This document shows, piece by piece, positions 52,451 through 61,311 of a stretch of DNA of 64,000 bases. How positions within the stretch are numbered: the stretch's first letter is position 1; each line of letters opens with the position of its first letter. The position numbers and the translations under genes were made by a program. The notes beneath the pieces were generated by a model. It searched no databases. It saw only the letters and a list, made by a program, of their open reading frames with translations, and was not told the DNA's origin. Origin of the DNA: Yinghuangia soli (GTDB taxonomy: Bacteria > Actinomycetota > Actinomycetes > Streptomycetales > Streptomycetaceae); NCBI RefSeq assembly GCF_021502675.1, contig NZ_JAKFHA010000001.1:396855-460854 (forward strand), written 5' to 3'.

Positions 52451-53262
52451 CCCGCACCGTCCGGCGGAGCCCACTTCGGTTCGCGCTTCTCGGCGAAGGC
52501 GCGCGGGCCTTCCTCCTGGTCCGGGTGCCCCCACATGGACACCAGCTCCTTCGCGCCGGCCCGGCAGGCCTCGGTCAGGCCGGTCTCCAGCGCGCCCCAG
52601 AGCGCGCGTTTGGTGGCGGCCATCGCGGCGGGCGAGTTTCGAGCGATCTTCTCGCCGAGCTCCTGGGCCGCCTCGCGCAGCCGCTCGGGCGGGTCGACGA
52701 CCTCGCCGACCATGCCGAGTTCGTACGCGCGCTGCGCGGACATCCGCTCGTGCCGGCCGGTCAGCGCCATCCGCATGACCGCCTCGAACGGCATCTTGCG
52801 CAGCAGCCCGATCGCCTCGATCGCCACGACCTGGCCGACCGACACGTGGGGGTCGAAGAACTGCGCGTCGGAGGCCGCCAGCACGATGTCCGCATCGGCG
52901 ACCCAGTGGAACGCGCCGCCCGCGCACAGCCCGTTCACCGCGGTGATCACCGGCTTGGCGACCCCTTGGTGCCACGCAGTGAAGTGGACGTCGAACTCCT
53001 CCATCGACTGCCGGTACCGCTCCATCCCGACCCCGTCGCCGGCGATCTCCGCGACGTCCACGCCGGTCTGGAACGCCCGGCCTTCACCGGTGTGCACGAT
53101 GACCCGCACCTCGGGGTCGGCATCCAGCACCTGCCAGGCCACCGCGAATTCGTCGCGCATCGCGTTGTTCATCGCGTTCAGCCGGTCGGGCCGGTTGTTG
53201 ATCAACCAACCGACCGGACCGCGCCGTTCCAGCTTGAGGTGCTCGAGTTCCGGGTACGTCAC
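52441..53262 (-). CDS. Crotonase-family protein A (atypical active site)
   Basis: A 273-residue enoyl-CoA hydratase/isomerase-family protein. The oxyanion hole (GRAFQTGVDV, NGLCAGGAFHWVADADIVLA) is present. The usual catalytic glutamate after it (PEV/SEV-x-LG) is replaced by FFDPHVSVGQV, so simple hydration is uncertain. It is strongly similar to the next gene upstream, including 17 identical residues QRAYELGMVGEVVDPPE. GTG at 53262 overlaps the upstream stop by 4 bp with GGAGGGAAGG before it. Confidence 0.87.
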   Translation of the reverse strand: MTYPELEHLKLERRGPVGWLINNRPDRLNAMNNAMRDEFAVAWQVLDADPEVRVIVHTGEGRAFQTGVDVAEIAGDGVGMERYRQSMEEFDVHFTAWHQGVAKPVITAVNGLCAGGAFHWVADADIVLAASDAQFFDPHVSVGQVVAIEAIGLLRKMPFEAVMRMALTGRHERMSAQRAYELGMVGEVVDPPERLREAAQELGEKIARNSPAAMAATKRALWGALETGLTEACRAGAKELVSMWGHPDQEEGPRAFAEKREPKWAPPDGAGCA

Positions 53263-54014
53263 GTCGCCTTCCCTCCCACGCCGGGCTGTTCCAGGGCCTG
53301 CCACAGCGCCGCCTTGGCGGCGGCCAGTCGTTCGGGCGGGTGCCGGGCGATGGTCTCGGCCAGCGCCTGGGCCGCCTCGGTCAGGCTCTCGGGCGGGTCG
53401 ACCACCTCGCCCACCATGCCCAGTTCGTACGCCCGCTGCGCGGTGATGCGTTCGTGGCGGCCGGCCAGCACCATCCGCATGACCGGTTCGAACGGCATGC
53501 GTCGGGCCAGGGTGACCGCTTCGGCGGCGGAGACCTGGCCGACGGTGACGTGCGGGTCGAGGAAGACCGCCGCGGAGGACGCGATGACCACGTCGGCGTC
53601 CGCGACGAAGTGCAGTCCGCCGCCCGCGCAGATGCCGTTGACCGCGGCGATCACCGGTTTGCGGACCTTGTTGTGATGGGCCGTCAGCCGCAGTTCGGAG
53701 CGTTTGGTGCGCCGGGACTGCTCGCGGAGCGCGGCGGGGTCGCGGGCGAGCTGGGCGACGTCCAACCCGGTCTGGAAGGCCTTCCCGCGGCCGGTGTTCA
53801 CGATCACCCGGACCGCCGGGTCGTCATCCAACTCGCGCCAGGCGTATTCGAGTTCGTCGAGCATCGCGGCGTCCATGGCATTGCCCTGCGCGGGCCGGTC
53901 GAACACCAGCCAGCCGACCGGGCCGCGGCGTTCGACGGCGAGCCGGGTGTAGGTGCGCGGCGCGGCCCCGGCGGAACCGGCGGACGGGGACGGTGAGGCG
54001 GGCGAGGCGGTCAT
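53259..54014 (-). CDS. Crotonase-family protein B, tandem paralogue
   Basis: A 251-residue crotonase with the same atypical site (FLDPHVTVGQV) and GKAFQTGLDV, NGICAGGGLHFVADADVVIA. It is probably the tandem-duplication partner of crotonase A; more than half of aligned positions are the same by eye. Two such paralogues could form a mixed trimer or act on successive intermediates. ATG at 54014, 3 bp after the acyl-CoA dehydrogenase stop. Confidence 0.87.
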   Translation of the reverse strand: MTASPASPSPSAGSAGAAPRTYTRLAVERRGPVGWLVFDRPAQGNAMDAAMLDELEYAWRELDDDPAVRVIVNTGRGKAFQTGLDVAQLARDPAALREQSRRTKRSELRLTAHHNKVRKPVIAAVNGICAGGGLHFVADADVVIASSAAVFLDPHVTVGQVSAAEAVTLARRMPFEPVMRMVLAGRHERITAQRAYELGMVGEVVDPPESLTEAAQALAETIARHPPERLAAAKAALWQALEQPGVGGKAT

Positions 54015-54017
54015 CGG

Positions 54018-55313
54018 TCAGCTCCTCGGCACGTCGCGCCAGGGGGTGTCCAGCCACGGGTCGGGTTCGCGCGGCAGGCCCAGCACCCGCTCGGCGAGGA
54101 TGTTCCGGTTGACCTCGGACGTCCCGCCTTCGATGGTGTTGGCCCGGCTGCGCAGCATGCCGCGGACCTCGTGCGGCAGCGCCTCCTCGTACGTGTCCGC
54201 ATCGGATTCCCAGGCCTGCCCGAAGGCGCCGAGGAGTTCGGCGGCCATCGCCTGCATGCGCTGGTTGAGTTCGCCTTGGTGGACTTTGCCGATCGAGCTC
54301 GCGGGGCCGGGTGCGCGGCCCGCCTTGACGCCGTCGCGCACGCGTTCGTTGGTCCAGGCCCGGATGCGCTCCTCGCTGTAGAGGCGCATGAGTTCCTGGC
54401 GTACGACGGGGTCGGTCCAGCCGCCGGGGCGGCCTTCGGCGCTGATCCGCCGGGCCAGGGCGACGAGGTGCCCGACGCCGGAGCCGCCGATGCGGTCCAC
54501 GCCGCCCGAGCCGGCCCCGGAGACCATCTGGCGCTCGCCGGAGAGCGTCGCGCCGGCCACCTTCCAGCCGTCGCCGACCGCGCCGATCCGGTAGGCGTCC
54601 GGTACGTGGGCGCGGTCGAGGAACACCTCGCTGAATTCGGCCTCGCCGGCCATGGTCCGCAACGGCCTTATCTCGAGGCCGGGTTGGCGCAGGTCGATGA
54701 GGAAGTACGTGAGGCCCTTGCGTTTGGTGCGGTCCGGATCGGTCCGCGCCAGCAGCACGCCGAAGTCCGCCCGGAACCCCCAGGTCGTCCAGACTTTCTG
54801 GCCGGTGACCGCCCAGTCGCCGGCCGCGTCGCGTTCCGCGCGGGTGGCGAGCGAGGCGAGGTCGGAGCCGGCGCCGGGCTCGCTGAACAGCTGGCACCAG
54901 AACTCCTCGTTGCGCACGATCGGCGGCAGGAAGCGCAGCTTCTGCGCCTCGGTGCCGTGCGCGAACAGCGCGGGGGCCGCGTTGCCGAGGCCGAGCGGGT
55001 TGAGGCGGCCGAGGTTGTACGGCCGCAGCACGGCGTCCGCGGCGCGGGCCTCCTCGCGGGTCAGGCCGAGGCCGCCGTACTCCGGTTCCCAGGTGGGTGC
55101 GACCAGTCCGGAGCGGCCGAACACCGGGTACCAGGACTCGTATGCGCTGCGCGGGCGGACCGCGCGGATCGCCGCCCGGCCATGTGCGGCGGCGTCGATC
55201 CAGGCGGCCGGGACGTACGCCTCGACCCAGGCGCGGACCGCGCGGGCGACGTGCGCGACCCGGCTGCGGTCCGGGAGCAGCAGTTTGCCGTCGGCGTCGA
55301 CGAGGTCGGCCAC
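54018..55313 (-). CDS. Acyl-CoA dehydrogenase, FadE-type (probable catalytic-loop subunit)
   Basis: A 431-residue acyl-CoA dehydrogenase. QLFSEPGAGSDLASLATRA is the FAD-binding region, VTGQKVWTTWGFRADFGVLLART the middle domain, and RSRANTIEGGTSEVNRNILAERVLG the C-terminal loop with the usual glutamate position. Slightly long for the family and with a tail DPWLDTPWRDVPRS. Together with the second dehydrogenase at 57.5 kb it recalls the paired FadE subunits of mycobacterial cholesterol side-chain degradation. GTG start at 55313, 7 bp after the upstream stop. Confidence 0.9.
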   Translation of the reverse strand: MADLVDADGKLLLPDRSRVAHVARAVRAWVEAYVPAAWIDAAAHGRAAIRAVRPRSAYESWYPVFGRSGLVAPTWEPEYGGLGLTREEARAADAVLRPYNLGRLNPLGLGNAAPALFAHGTEAQKLRFLPPIVRNEEFWCQLFSEPGAGSDLASLATRAERDAAGDWAVTGQKVWTTWGFRADFGVLLARTDPDRTKRKGLTYFLIDLRQPGLEIRPLRTMAGEAEFSEVFLDRAHVPDAYRIGAVGDGWKVAGATLSGERQMVSGAGSGGVDRIGGSGVGHLVALARRISAEGRPGGWTDPVVRQELMRLYSEERIRAWTNERVRDGVKAGRAPGPASSIGKVHQGELNQRMQAMAAELLGAFGQAWESDADTYEEALPHEVRGMLRSRANTIEGGTSEVNRNILAERVLGLPREPDPWLDTPWRDVPRS

Positions 55314-55320
55314 GTCCGGG

Positions 55321-56163
55321 TCACCGGCCTTCGAACGCGGCCGGGCGCTTGCCGGTGAAGGCGGCCATGCCCTCGCGGAAGTCGTGGCTGCGCGAGGAGA
55401 GTTCCATGGCGAAGCCCTCGTCCCGGAGCTGCTGTTCCAGCGTCGCGGAGTTGCCGTTGTGCAGCAGCCACTTGGTCAGGCCGAGGGCGACGGTCGGTCC
55501 GCTCGCGAGCCCGGCGGCCACCTCGGCGGCGGCCTTGTCCAGGCCGGATTCGGGGACGACGCGGTCGACGAGCCCCCACTCCTCTGCGGTGCGGGCGTCG
55601 ACGCGGTCGCCGAGCAATAGCATCTTGCGGGCCCGGACTTCGCCGATGCGGCGCGGGAGCAGCCAGGTCATGCCGCTGTCCGGGGTGAAGCCGCGGTCCG
55701 AGAACGGGGCCCAGAAGCGTGCGTCGTCGGCGGCGACGGTCACGTCCGCGGCGAGTGCCAGGGCGAGGCCGATGCCGGCCGCCCAGCCGCGTACCGCGCA
55801 CACGATGGGGACCTGCACGGTCAGCATGAGCGGGATGAGGCGGTGGGCCTGGGACGGGAGGCGGCGCTGGATGCTGCCGACGCGCGGCTTGGCGCCCGCC
55901 CCCTGGGTCTCCTCGGCGGCATTGCGCTGGACGATGTCGGCGCCGGTGCAGAAGTGCGCGCCGCGGGCGGCGAGGAGGACGGCGCGGACCGCCTCGTCGC
56001 GGCCGGCGGCGTCGAGGGCGTCGATGAGCCCGGCGACCATGGTGTCGTCGAGGGCGTTGCGCTTGGCGGTCCGGTCGAGGGTCAGGTGCAGGATGCCGGT
56101 CGCGGGGTCGAGGGCGATGTCGAGGCCGGGGACGGGGGTGCCGCCGAAAGGTGCGCCGGTCAT
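55321..56163 (-). CDS. Enoyl-CoA hydratase/isomerase family protein C
   Basis: A 280-residue crotonase distinct from the tandem pair. The oxyanion hole lies in GAHFCTGADIV and VRGWAAGIGLALALAADV. Where hydratases have two glutamates it shows FSDRGFTPDSGMTWLLPR, an aspartate-containing pattern seen in some isomerases and dehalogenase-like crotonases. The ATG overlaps the dehydratase stop by 4 bp. Substrate unknown. Confidence 0.88.
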   Translation of the reverse strand: MTGAPFGGTPVPGLDIALDPATGILHLTLDRTAKRNALDDTMVAGLIDALDAAGRDEAVRAVLLAARGAHFCTGADIVQRNAAEETQGAGAKPRVGSIQRRLPSQAHRLIPLMLTVQVPIVCAVRGWAAGIGLALALAADVTVAADDARFWAPFSDRGFTPDSGMTWLLPRRIGEVRARKMLLLGDRVDARTAEEWGLVDRVVPESGLDKAAAEVAAGLASGPTVALGLTKWLLHNGNSATLEQQLRDEGFAMELSSRSHDFREGMAAFTGKRPAAFEGR

Positions 56164-57479
56164 GCAGGGCCGTCCTCTCCGCCGGCCGGGCCGGCGTCCT
56201 CGACTGCCGCGGTGCGGTCGCGTTCGGCGAACCGGGCGGCGGCGGCTTCCAGGGCGCGGGCCAGGCTGCTGCCGGTGCCGTCGCCGGCTCCGGGGGGCGC
56301 GCCGGGCGGGTCCGGCAGGCGTACCTCGCCGTGCTCGCGGCTGGGCAGCAGGATGGTGGCGTGGCCGGGCGTGGTGGTCTCGCCGCGCTGGTTGACCGCG
56401 GCGATGTCCAGGTCGACGGCCGGGCGTCCGCCGTCCGCAAGGTACTTGCGGGTCACGGTGCCGCGCAGCCACTGCGTGTCGCCCGTGTAGTTGAACGCCC
56501 GGAACTCGCAGTCCAGCTTCCACAGCCAGGCGTCGTCGCCCATCCAGTCGGTGCACAGGTGGATGAGCCAGTTCTCCCGCATGCGGCCGTAGTCGAAGGT
56601 GCTCGCGTTGCCGGAGCGCTTGGCGAACTCCGGGTCCCAGTGGATGCGCTGCAGGACGTCGGGGATGCCCTGCGGGTCGCGGTGGTAGAAGCGCGGGATG
56701 CGGCGGCGGTTGGCGGCGCCGAGCCGCAGCGCCTTGACGCCGTACATTCCCATGCCCATGCCGACGTGCCAGCAGACCAGGTCGGTGACCGTGAACGGGC
56801 CCTTGACCAACGGGCCGACGGAGTCGCCGACTTCGACGTCCTCCCACCAGCGGGGCTGGGCGCCGCGCGGCCGCTCGGCGGCGTACTGCGCGTCGATCGC
56901 CGCGATGTCCGCCTCGGTGTACGTGGCGAGTTCGACGTCCTTCTCGCGCGCCTTGCCGCGCGCCTTGCCGCGTTCGGTGCGGATCATCAGGCGGTACTGG
57001 GCGCTCAGCAGCGTGCCGGTGTCGTCGCCGAAGACCTGCCCGGTCCACTCGTGTACGGCCCGCTCGGCGAAGGCGCTGGCCTTGTCGTGCACGCCGACCA
57101 GCGCGTTGCGGCGCCGGACGCGGCGGTTCGGCAGCAGCGGCGCCCACCATTCGCGCATGCTCGCCGAGTAGAAGGCGTGCACGCCGCGCAGCGGGTCGCC
57201 CTTCATCAGCGCGCGGTGCTCGTCGGCGACCTCCCGGACCTCGTCCTCGCCGACGAGGGTGTCGCCGCCGGCGAGTGCGGGCGGCGCGATGGGGCTCTTC
57301 CACCGGGTCTCGGGACCGTAGTCCGGGTCGCACCACAGCGGGTTGTCGTCGCCGTACGACTCGGCCACGTGCCGGAAGGCGTCGGTGCCCGGCAGCAGGT
57401 AGTGCGGGGGTGCGGTGTGCGGTTCCGGGATGCCGATCCGGGCGCGGAGCCGGTCGATCGCGTCATCCGTGATGGGCAT
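56160..57479 (-). CDS. MaoC/FAS1-type acyl dehydratase (double hotdog)
   Basis: A 439-residue protein with an N-terminal MaoC-like dehydratase domain (HYLLPGTDAFRHVAESYGDDNPLWCDPDYG, with the D-x4-H-like hydratase region) and a second hotdog-like region after residue ~200 (WWEDVEVGDSVGPLVKGPFTVTDLVCWHVGMGMG). Such proteins hydrate or dehydrate 2-enoyl-CoAs too bulky for crotonases, as in steroid and terpenoid catabolism. It heads a run of genes coupled by overlaps or very short gaps, and an AT-rich palindrome lies 36 bp before its ATG. Confidence 0.85.
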   Translation of the reverse strand: MPITDDAIDRLRARIGIPEPHTAPPHYLLPGTDAFRHVAESYGDDNPLWCDPDYGPETRWKSPIAPPALAGGDTLVGEDEVREVADEHRALMKGDPLRGVHAFYSASMREWWAPLLPNRRVRRRNALVGVHDKASAFAERAVHEWTGQVFGDDTGTLLSAQYRLMIRTERGKARGKAREKDVELATYTEADIAAIDAQYAAERPRGAQPRWWEDVEVGDSVGPLVKGPFTVTDLVCWHVGMGMGMYGVKALRLGAANRRRIPRFYHRDPQGIPDVLQRIHWDPEFAKRSGNASTFDYGRMRENWLIHLCTDWMGDDAWLWKLDCEFRAFNYTGDTQWLRGTVTRKYLADGGRPAVDLDIAAVNQRGETTTPGHATILLPSREHGEVRLPDPPGAPPGAGDGTGSSLARALEAAAARFAERDRTAAVEDAGPAGGEDGPA

Positions 57480-57515
57480 CGCTTACCTCCGCCGGGGACG
57501 GGTGCGCCGCAAGGC

Positions 57516-57533
57516 TATCTTTATAATGATTGC
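57516..57533. promoter_or_regulatory. AT-rich palindromic operator candidate (copy 1)
   Basis: CTATCTTTATAATGATTG follows the symmetric scheme CTAT-N2-TTATAA-N2-AT-N-G. It shares 12 consecutive bases (CTATCTTTATAA) with the site at 62970. TTATAA-type sequence is rare in this GC-rich DNA. It lies in the 58-bp spacer before the dehydratase gene. Confidence 0.6.
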
Positions 57534-57537
57534 AGTA

Positions 57538-58737
57538 TCAAGGGTGCTGCTCGTCCAGCAAGGCGGCCATGCGGGCGCGGTGCGCGGCAGGCGGGTCGAA
57601 CAGTTCGCGCGTCGACCGGGCGCGTTTGAGGTACAGGTGCGCGGAGTGCTCCCAGGTGAAGCCGATGCCGCCGTGCAGTTGCACGGCCTCCTGGGCCGCG
57701 TGCACGTACGCCTCCGCGCAGTACGCCTTGGCGAGCGAGGCCACCAGCGGGAGTTCGGGGTCTCCGCAGGCCCACGCCCCGAGTGCGCGGTAGGCCGCCG
57801 AGTGCGCGGACTCCACCTGCACGAGTACGTCGGCGAGCTTGTGCTTGACGGCCTGGAACGACCCGATCGGCCGGCCGAACTGGACGCGCGTGCGGGCGTA
57901 GTCGGCCGTGGTGTCCAGCAGGAAGCGGGCGCCCGCGGCCTGCTCGGCGCACAGCAGCACAGCAGCCATGTCGAGGACGTGGCCGACCAGCGGTTCCGCG
58001 GCGCCGGCGGACTCGAGGCGCCGGGCGGGGGTCCGGTCGAAGGCGATGCCTGCCTGGCGCCGGGTCAGGTCCAGCGTGGCGAGCCGACGGCGCGTCAGCC
58101 CGGCTGCCCGGTCCGGGTGTTCGACGACGAAGAGGCTGCTGCCGCTGGGCGTGTCGGCGGCCACCAGCAGCAGGTCGGCGGCCATGCCGTCGGTCACACA
58201 GGTCTTGGCGCCGGTCAGCAGCCAGCGGCCTTCGGCATCGGGCTCCGCGGTGGTGGCGTACGCGTCGCGGCGCCAGCGGCCGTCCGCTTCGGCGACCGCG
58301 ACCGTCGCGACGGTCTCCCCCGCGGCGATCCCGGGCAGGTACGCCGCGCACGCCTCGGTGTCCCCCGAGGCCACCAGAGCCTGCGCGGCGAGCATCGTGG
58401 AGAAATAGGGCGCGCAGCAGAGCGCCCGGCCCAGCTCGGCGCAGGCGACGCCGAGTTCCTCGATGCCGCCCGCTCCCCCGTACGCCTCGGGGATCGCGAG
58501 CCCGGTCAGGCCGAGCTCGCCGGACAGCCGCCGCCACAGTGCGGGGTCGTGCCCGGATCCGCTCTCCATGGCTGCGCGTACTGAGGCTTCCGGTGCGTGC
58601 TCGGCGAGGAAGGCGCGCACGACGCGGCCCAGCTCCGCGCGCTCCTCGGCACTCCCGTCCGAGGCACGGGCGGACGAGGAGGGCGGGGAGGACTGGGACT
58701 GCGAGGAGGATGCGGATTCGGTGTTCCGGGGTGCCAC
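57538..58737 (-). CDS. Acyl-CoA dehydrogenase, second FadE-type subunit
   Basis: A 399-residue acyl-CoA dehydrogenase-fold protein. It has GLTGLAIPEAYGGAGG, GAKTCVTDGMAADLLLVAA and QLHGGIGFTWEHSAHLYLKRA. The C-terminal loop carrying the usual catalytic glutamate (GGTSE/GEGTS) is absent; the chain ends TRELFDPPAAHRARMAALLDEQHP. This is what is seen in the partner subunit of heteromeric FadE complexes. A Ser/Gln-rich leader of ~30 residues precedes the domain. GTG start at 58737 has GAGGAG upstream. Confidence 0.87.
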   Translation of the reverse strand: MAPRNTESASSSQSQSSPPSSSARASDGSAEERAELGRVVRAFLAEHAPEASVRAAMESGSGHDPALWRRLSGELGLTGLAIPEAYGGAGGIEELGVACAELGRALCCAPYFSTMLAAQALVASGDTEACAAYLPGIAAGETVATVAVAEADGRWRRDAYATTAEPDAEGRWLLTGAKTCVTDGMAADLLLVAADTPSGSSLFVVEHPDRAAGLTRRRLATLDLTRRQAGIAFDRTPARRLESAGAAEPLVGHVLDMAAVLLCAEQAAGARFLLDTTADYARTRVQFGRPIGSFQAVKHKLADVLVQVESAHSAAYRALGAWACGDPELPLVASLAKAYCAEAYVHAAQEAVQLHGGIGFTWEHSAHLYLKRARSTRELFDPPAAHRARMAALLDEQHP

Positions 58738-58850
58738 GGTCAGGTCTCCTCGGTCGGGTCCGTCAGGGGCTTCGGTACGCGGGAGAACCGGCGCGGAAAT
58801 CGGCCGCCCCGGACACGGAACCGAAACCCGGTCCGCTCCGTCCCACCGCC

Positions 58851-61220
58851 ATGCGAATCGACGACGGCACTCTCGGACCGGCCGGGACGCCCCCGGGCCG
58901 GCCTCCTGTCCTGTCCGGCCGCCGCACGCGCGGCCAAGCGCTGGCGGCCCTGCTCCTGTGCGGGGGCCTGGTCGCGGCCGGCTGCACGTCCTCGGACAAG
59001 CCCGACGCCTCGCCGGGTGCGACCACCCCCGTCCCCGGGGGCACGAGCACCTTGACCGGCGAGGCGGGCGCGATCCGGGCCAAGATGATGCGGCTCAGCA
59101 CGTACAACTCGTGCGACGCGCTGCTGACCGACTTCCGGAAGGCCGCCCTGGCCCGCTCGAAGCAGACGTTCCTGGAGAGCGGCGACATGGCCGCCGCGGC
59201 ACCCGCCATGCCGGGTGCGGCCCCGCCCGGATCGGGCTTCACCGGCGGCGGCACCACCGGCGGCGAGCGGAGCCTGCAGCAGGACGCCGCGGGCAAGTCC
59301 GGAGCCGGGGCCGCAGAGGCCCCCGCCGCGGCCGCGCCGAACGGCGGCACCCAGCCCAGCGGCGCGCCCGGGTACTCCGGCACGAACACCCATGAGCAGG
59401 GTGTCGACGAGCCGGATCTGGTCAAGACCGACGGCAAGCGGCTGCTCACCGTCGCGGACGGCACGCTGCGGGTCTTCGACGCGGCCGGCCGCACGCAGAC
59501 CGGCAAGCTGGCGCTGCCCGGCGGCCGCGCAAGCGAGATGCTGCTGTCCGGGGACCGTGCGCTGCTCATCCTGCCGGGCGGCAACGTGGCGTACGACGGC
59601 GGTCCGGGCATGCCGGTGCCGATGCCGGGCGACGCCACCACACGGTCCTCCAAGGACGCCATGGGCCCCGACCGGGCCCGCATGGTCCTCGTCGACATCT
59701 CGGGCGCGCCGCGCATCCTGGGCGAACTCGCGGTGGACGGCGGCTACGTGGACGCCCGCCAGATCGGCACGACCGCGCGCGTCGTCGTCCGCTCCTTCCC
59801 GCGCGTCCCGGTCCCCGAGAATTTCAAGGGCGACTACCAGAAGGCGTACGAGACGGCGGTCGGCAAGACCACCGTGGACAACTGGCTCCCGGCCTACACC
59901 CTCACGTCCGGCGGCCAGAGCAGCTCCGGGCGCCTGGTGGACTGCAACGCGGTGAGCCGCCCGGACACCGAGCCCGGCGCCCCCGGCCACTCGGGTGCCT
60001 CGACGCTTTCGGTGCTGTCCTTCGACCTGACGCGCGACCTGGGCACCGGGAGCCCGGTCACGGTCGCCGCGGACGCGGACACCGTGTACGCGTCCGCCTC
60101 GAACCTGTACGTGGCGTCGAACTACTACACCGTGCCGGGTACTTCCCGGCAGTCGATGGTCATGACGCCGCCGCGGACCGCGATCTACCAGTTCGACATC
60201 TCCGGGTCCGGGCAGCCCAAGCACGTCGCCTCCGGCGACGTCGAGGGCACGCTGCTCAACCAGTACTCGCTGTCCGAGTACGACAAGCACCTGCGGGTGG
60301 CCACCACCGCGCAGATCTTCGCCCCGCCGCCCTCGGCCCAGGGCACTACCGGCTCTGTCTCGACCTCGACGGGCGGCTCGGGCAAGGACAAGTCCACCGG
60401 CACCGGCGTGAAGCCGGGCCGCGGTCCGGCCGGTGCGGCCGAGCGGATCGCTCCCGTGCCGACGAGCACCGAGAGCGCGGTCACCGTCCTGGAGCGCAAG
60501 GGCGGCGACCTGGTCCAGGTCGGCCGGGCCGGCGGCCTCGGGCGCGGCGAACGCATTTACGCGGTCCGTTTCGTGGGCCCGGTCGGGTATGTGGTGACCT
60601 TCCGCCAGACCGACCCGCTGTACACCCTCGATCTGGCCGTCCCGACCGCCCCCAAGGTGCTCGGCGAGCTCAAGATCAACGGCTACTCGGCTTACCTGCA
60701 CCCGCTGGAGGGCGGCAAGCTCATCGGCGTCGGGCAGGACGCGACGGACACCGGCCGGCGCACCGGGACGCAGGTGTCGCTGTTCGACGTGGCCAACCTC
60801 GCGGACCCGAAGCGGATCGCGAACTACACGGTGGCGATGGGCAATTCCGAGGCCGAGATGGACCCGCACGCCTTCCTGTACTGGCCCGCGACCGGGATCC
60901 TCGTCATCCCGCTGCAGACCGTCGGCGCTCCCGGCAGCGGGTCGGCCTCCAACGGAAGCAGCACCGGCGGCAGCACCGGCGGCTCGGGCCCCGCGCAGAT
61001 CGCCCCGGACCGCGCCTACGCGCCGTCCTCGCAGGCGCTGGTCCTCAAGCTGCAAGGCGGCTCCTTCACCGAGGTGGGCAAGATCCAGCACCCGGGCGGC
61101 TACAGCCAGATGCGCCGCTCCGTGGTGATCGGCGACGACCTGTGGACGGTGTCCACGAAGGGCGTCATGGTCAACGGGCTCGGCGACCTGGCGCAGCGCG
61201 CCTGGGTGCCGTTCAGCTGA
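58851..61220 (+). CDS. Secreted lipoprotein with C-terminal beta-propeller domain (COG4880-like)
   Basis: A 789-residue exported protein. The signal peptide LALLLCGG-like segment (RRTRGQALAALLLCGGLVAAGC) ends in a lipobox-like cysteine. A Gly/Ala/Pro-rich low-complexity stretch follows, then THEQGVDEPDLVKTDGKRLLTVADGTLRVFD, the signature of the COG4880 beta-propeller family. Later repeats (VVTFRQTDPLYTLDLAVPTAPKVLGELKINGYSAYLHPL, DPHAFLYWPATGILVIPL) are propeller blades. Function unknown; probably a cell-surface binding protein. It is divergent from the dehydrogenase at 58737. Confidence 0.88.
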   Translation: MRIDDGTLGPAGTPPGRPPVLSGRRTRGQALAALLLCGGLVAAGCTSSDKPDASPGATTPVPGGTSTLTGEAGAIRAKMMRLSTYNSCDALLTDFRKAALARSKQTFLESGDMAAAAPAMPGAAPPGSGFTGGGTTGGERSLQQDAAGKSGAGAAEAPAAAAPNGGTQPSGAPGYSGTNTHEQGVDEPDLVKTDGKRLLTVADGTLRVFDAAGRTQTGKLALPGGRASEMLLSGDRALLILPGGNVAYDGGPGMPVPMPGDATTRSSKDAMGPDRARMVLVDISGAPRILGELAVDGGYVDARQIGTTARVVVRSFPRVPVPENFKGDYQKAYETAVGKTTVDNWLPAYTLTSGGQSSSGRLVDCNAVSRPDTEPGAPGHSGASTLSVLSFDLTRDLGTGSPVTVAADADTVYASASNLYVASNYYTVPGTSRQSMVMTPPRTAIYQFDISGSGQPKHVASGDVEGTLLNQYSLSEYDKHLRVATTAQIFAPPPSAQGTTGSVSTSTGGSGKDKSTGTGVKPGRGPAGAAERIAPVPTSTESAVTVLERKGGDLVQVGRAGGLGRGERIYAVRFVGPVGYVVTFRQTDPLYTLDLAVPTAPKVLGELKINGYSAYLHPLEGGKLIGVGQDATDTGRRTGTQVSLFDVANLADPKRIANYTVAMGNSEAEMDPHAFLYWPATGILVIPLQTVGAPGSGSASNGSSTGGSTGGSGPAQIAPDRAYAPSSQALVLKLQGGSFTEVGKIQHPGGYSQMRRSVVIGDDLWTVSTKGVMVNGLGDLAQRAWVPFS

Positions 61221-61238
61221 CCGGCCGCACGGGGGTAC

Positions 61239-61271
61239 GCCGGGGCCGGGAGCACTGCTCCCGGCCCCGGC
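61239..61271. terminator. Bidirectional hairpin terminator
   Basis: GCCGGGGCCGGGAGC and its complement form perfect 15-bp arms around ACT between the convergent lipoprotein and 111-residue-protein genes. Confidence 0.9.
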
Positions 61272-61311
61272 GCCGCCTATGCCCCGGTTCCCCGGAATCA
61301 GGGCCGGGCGG

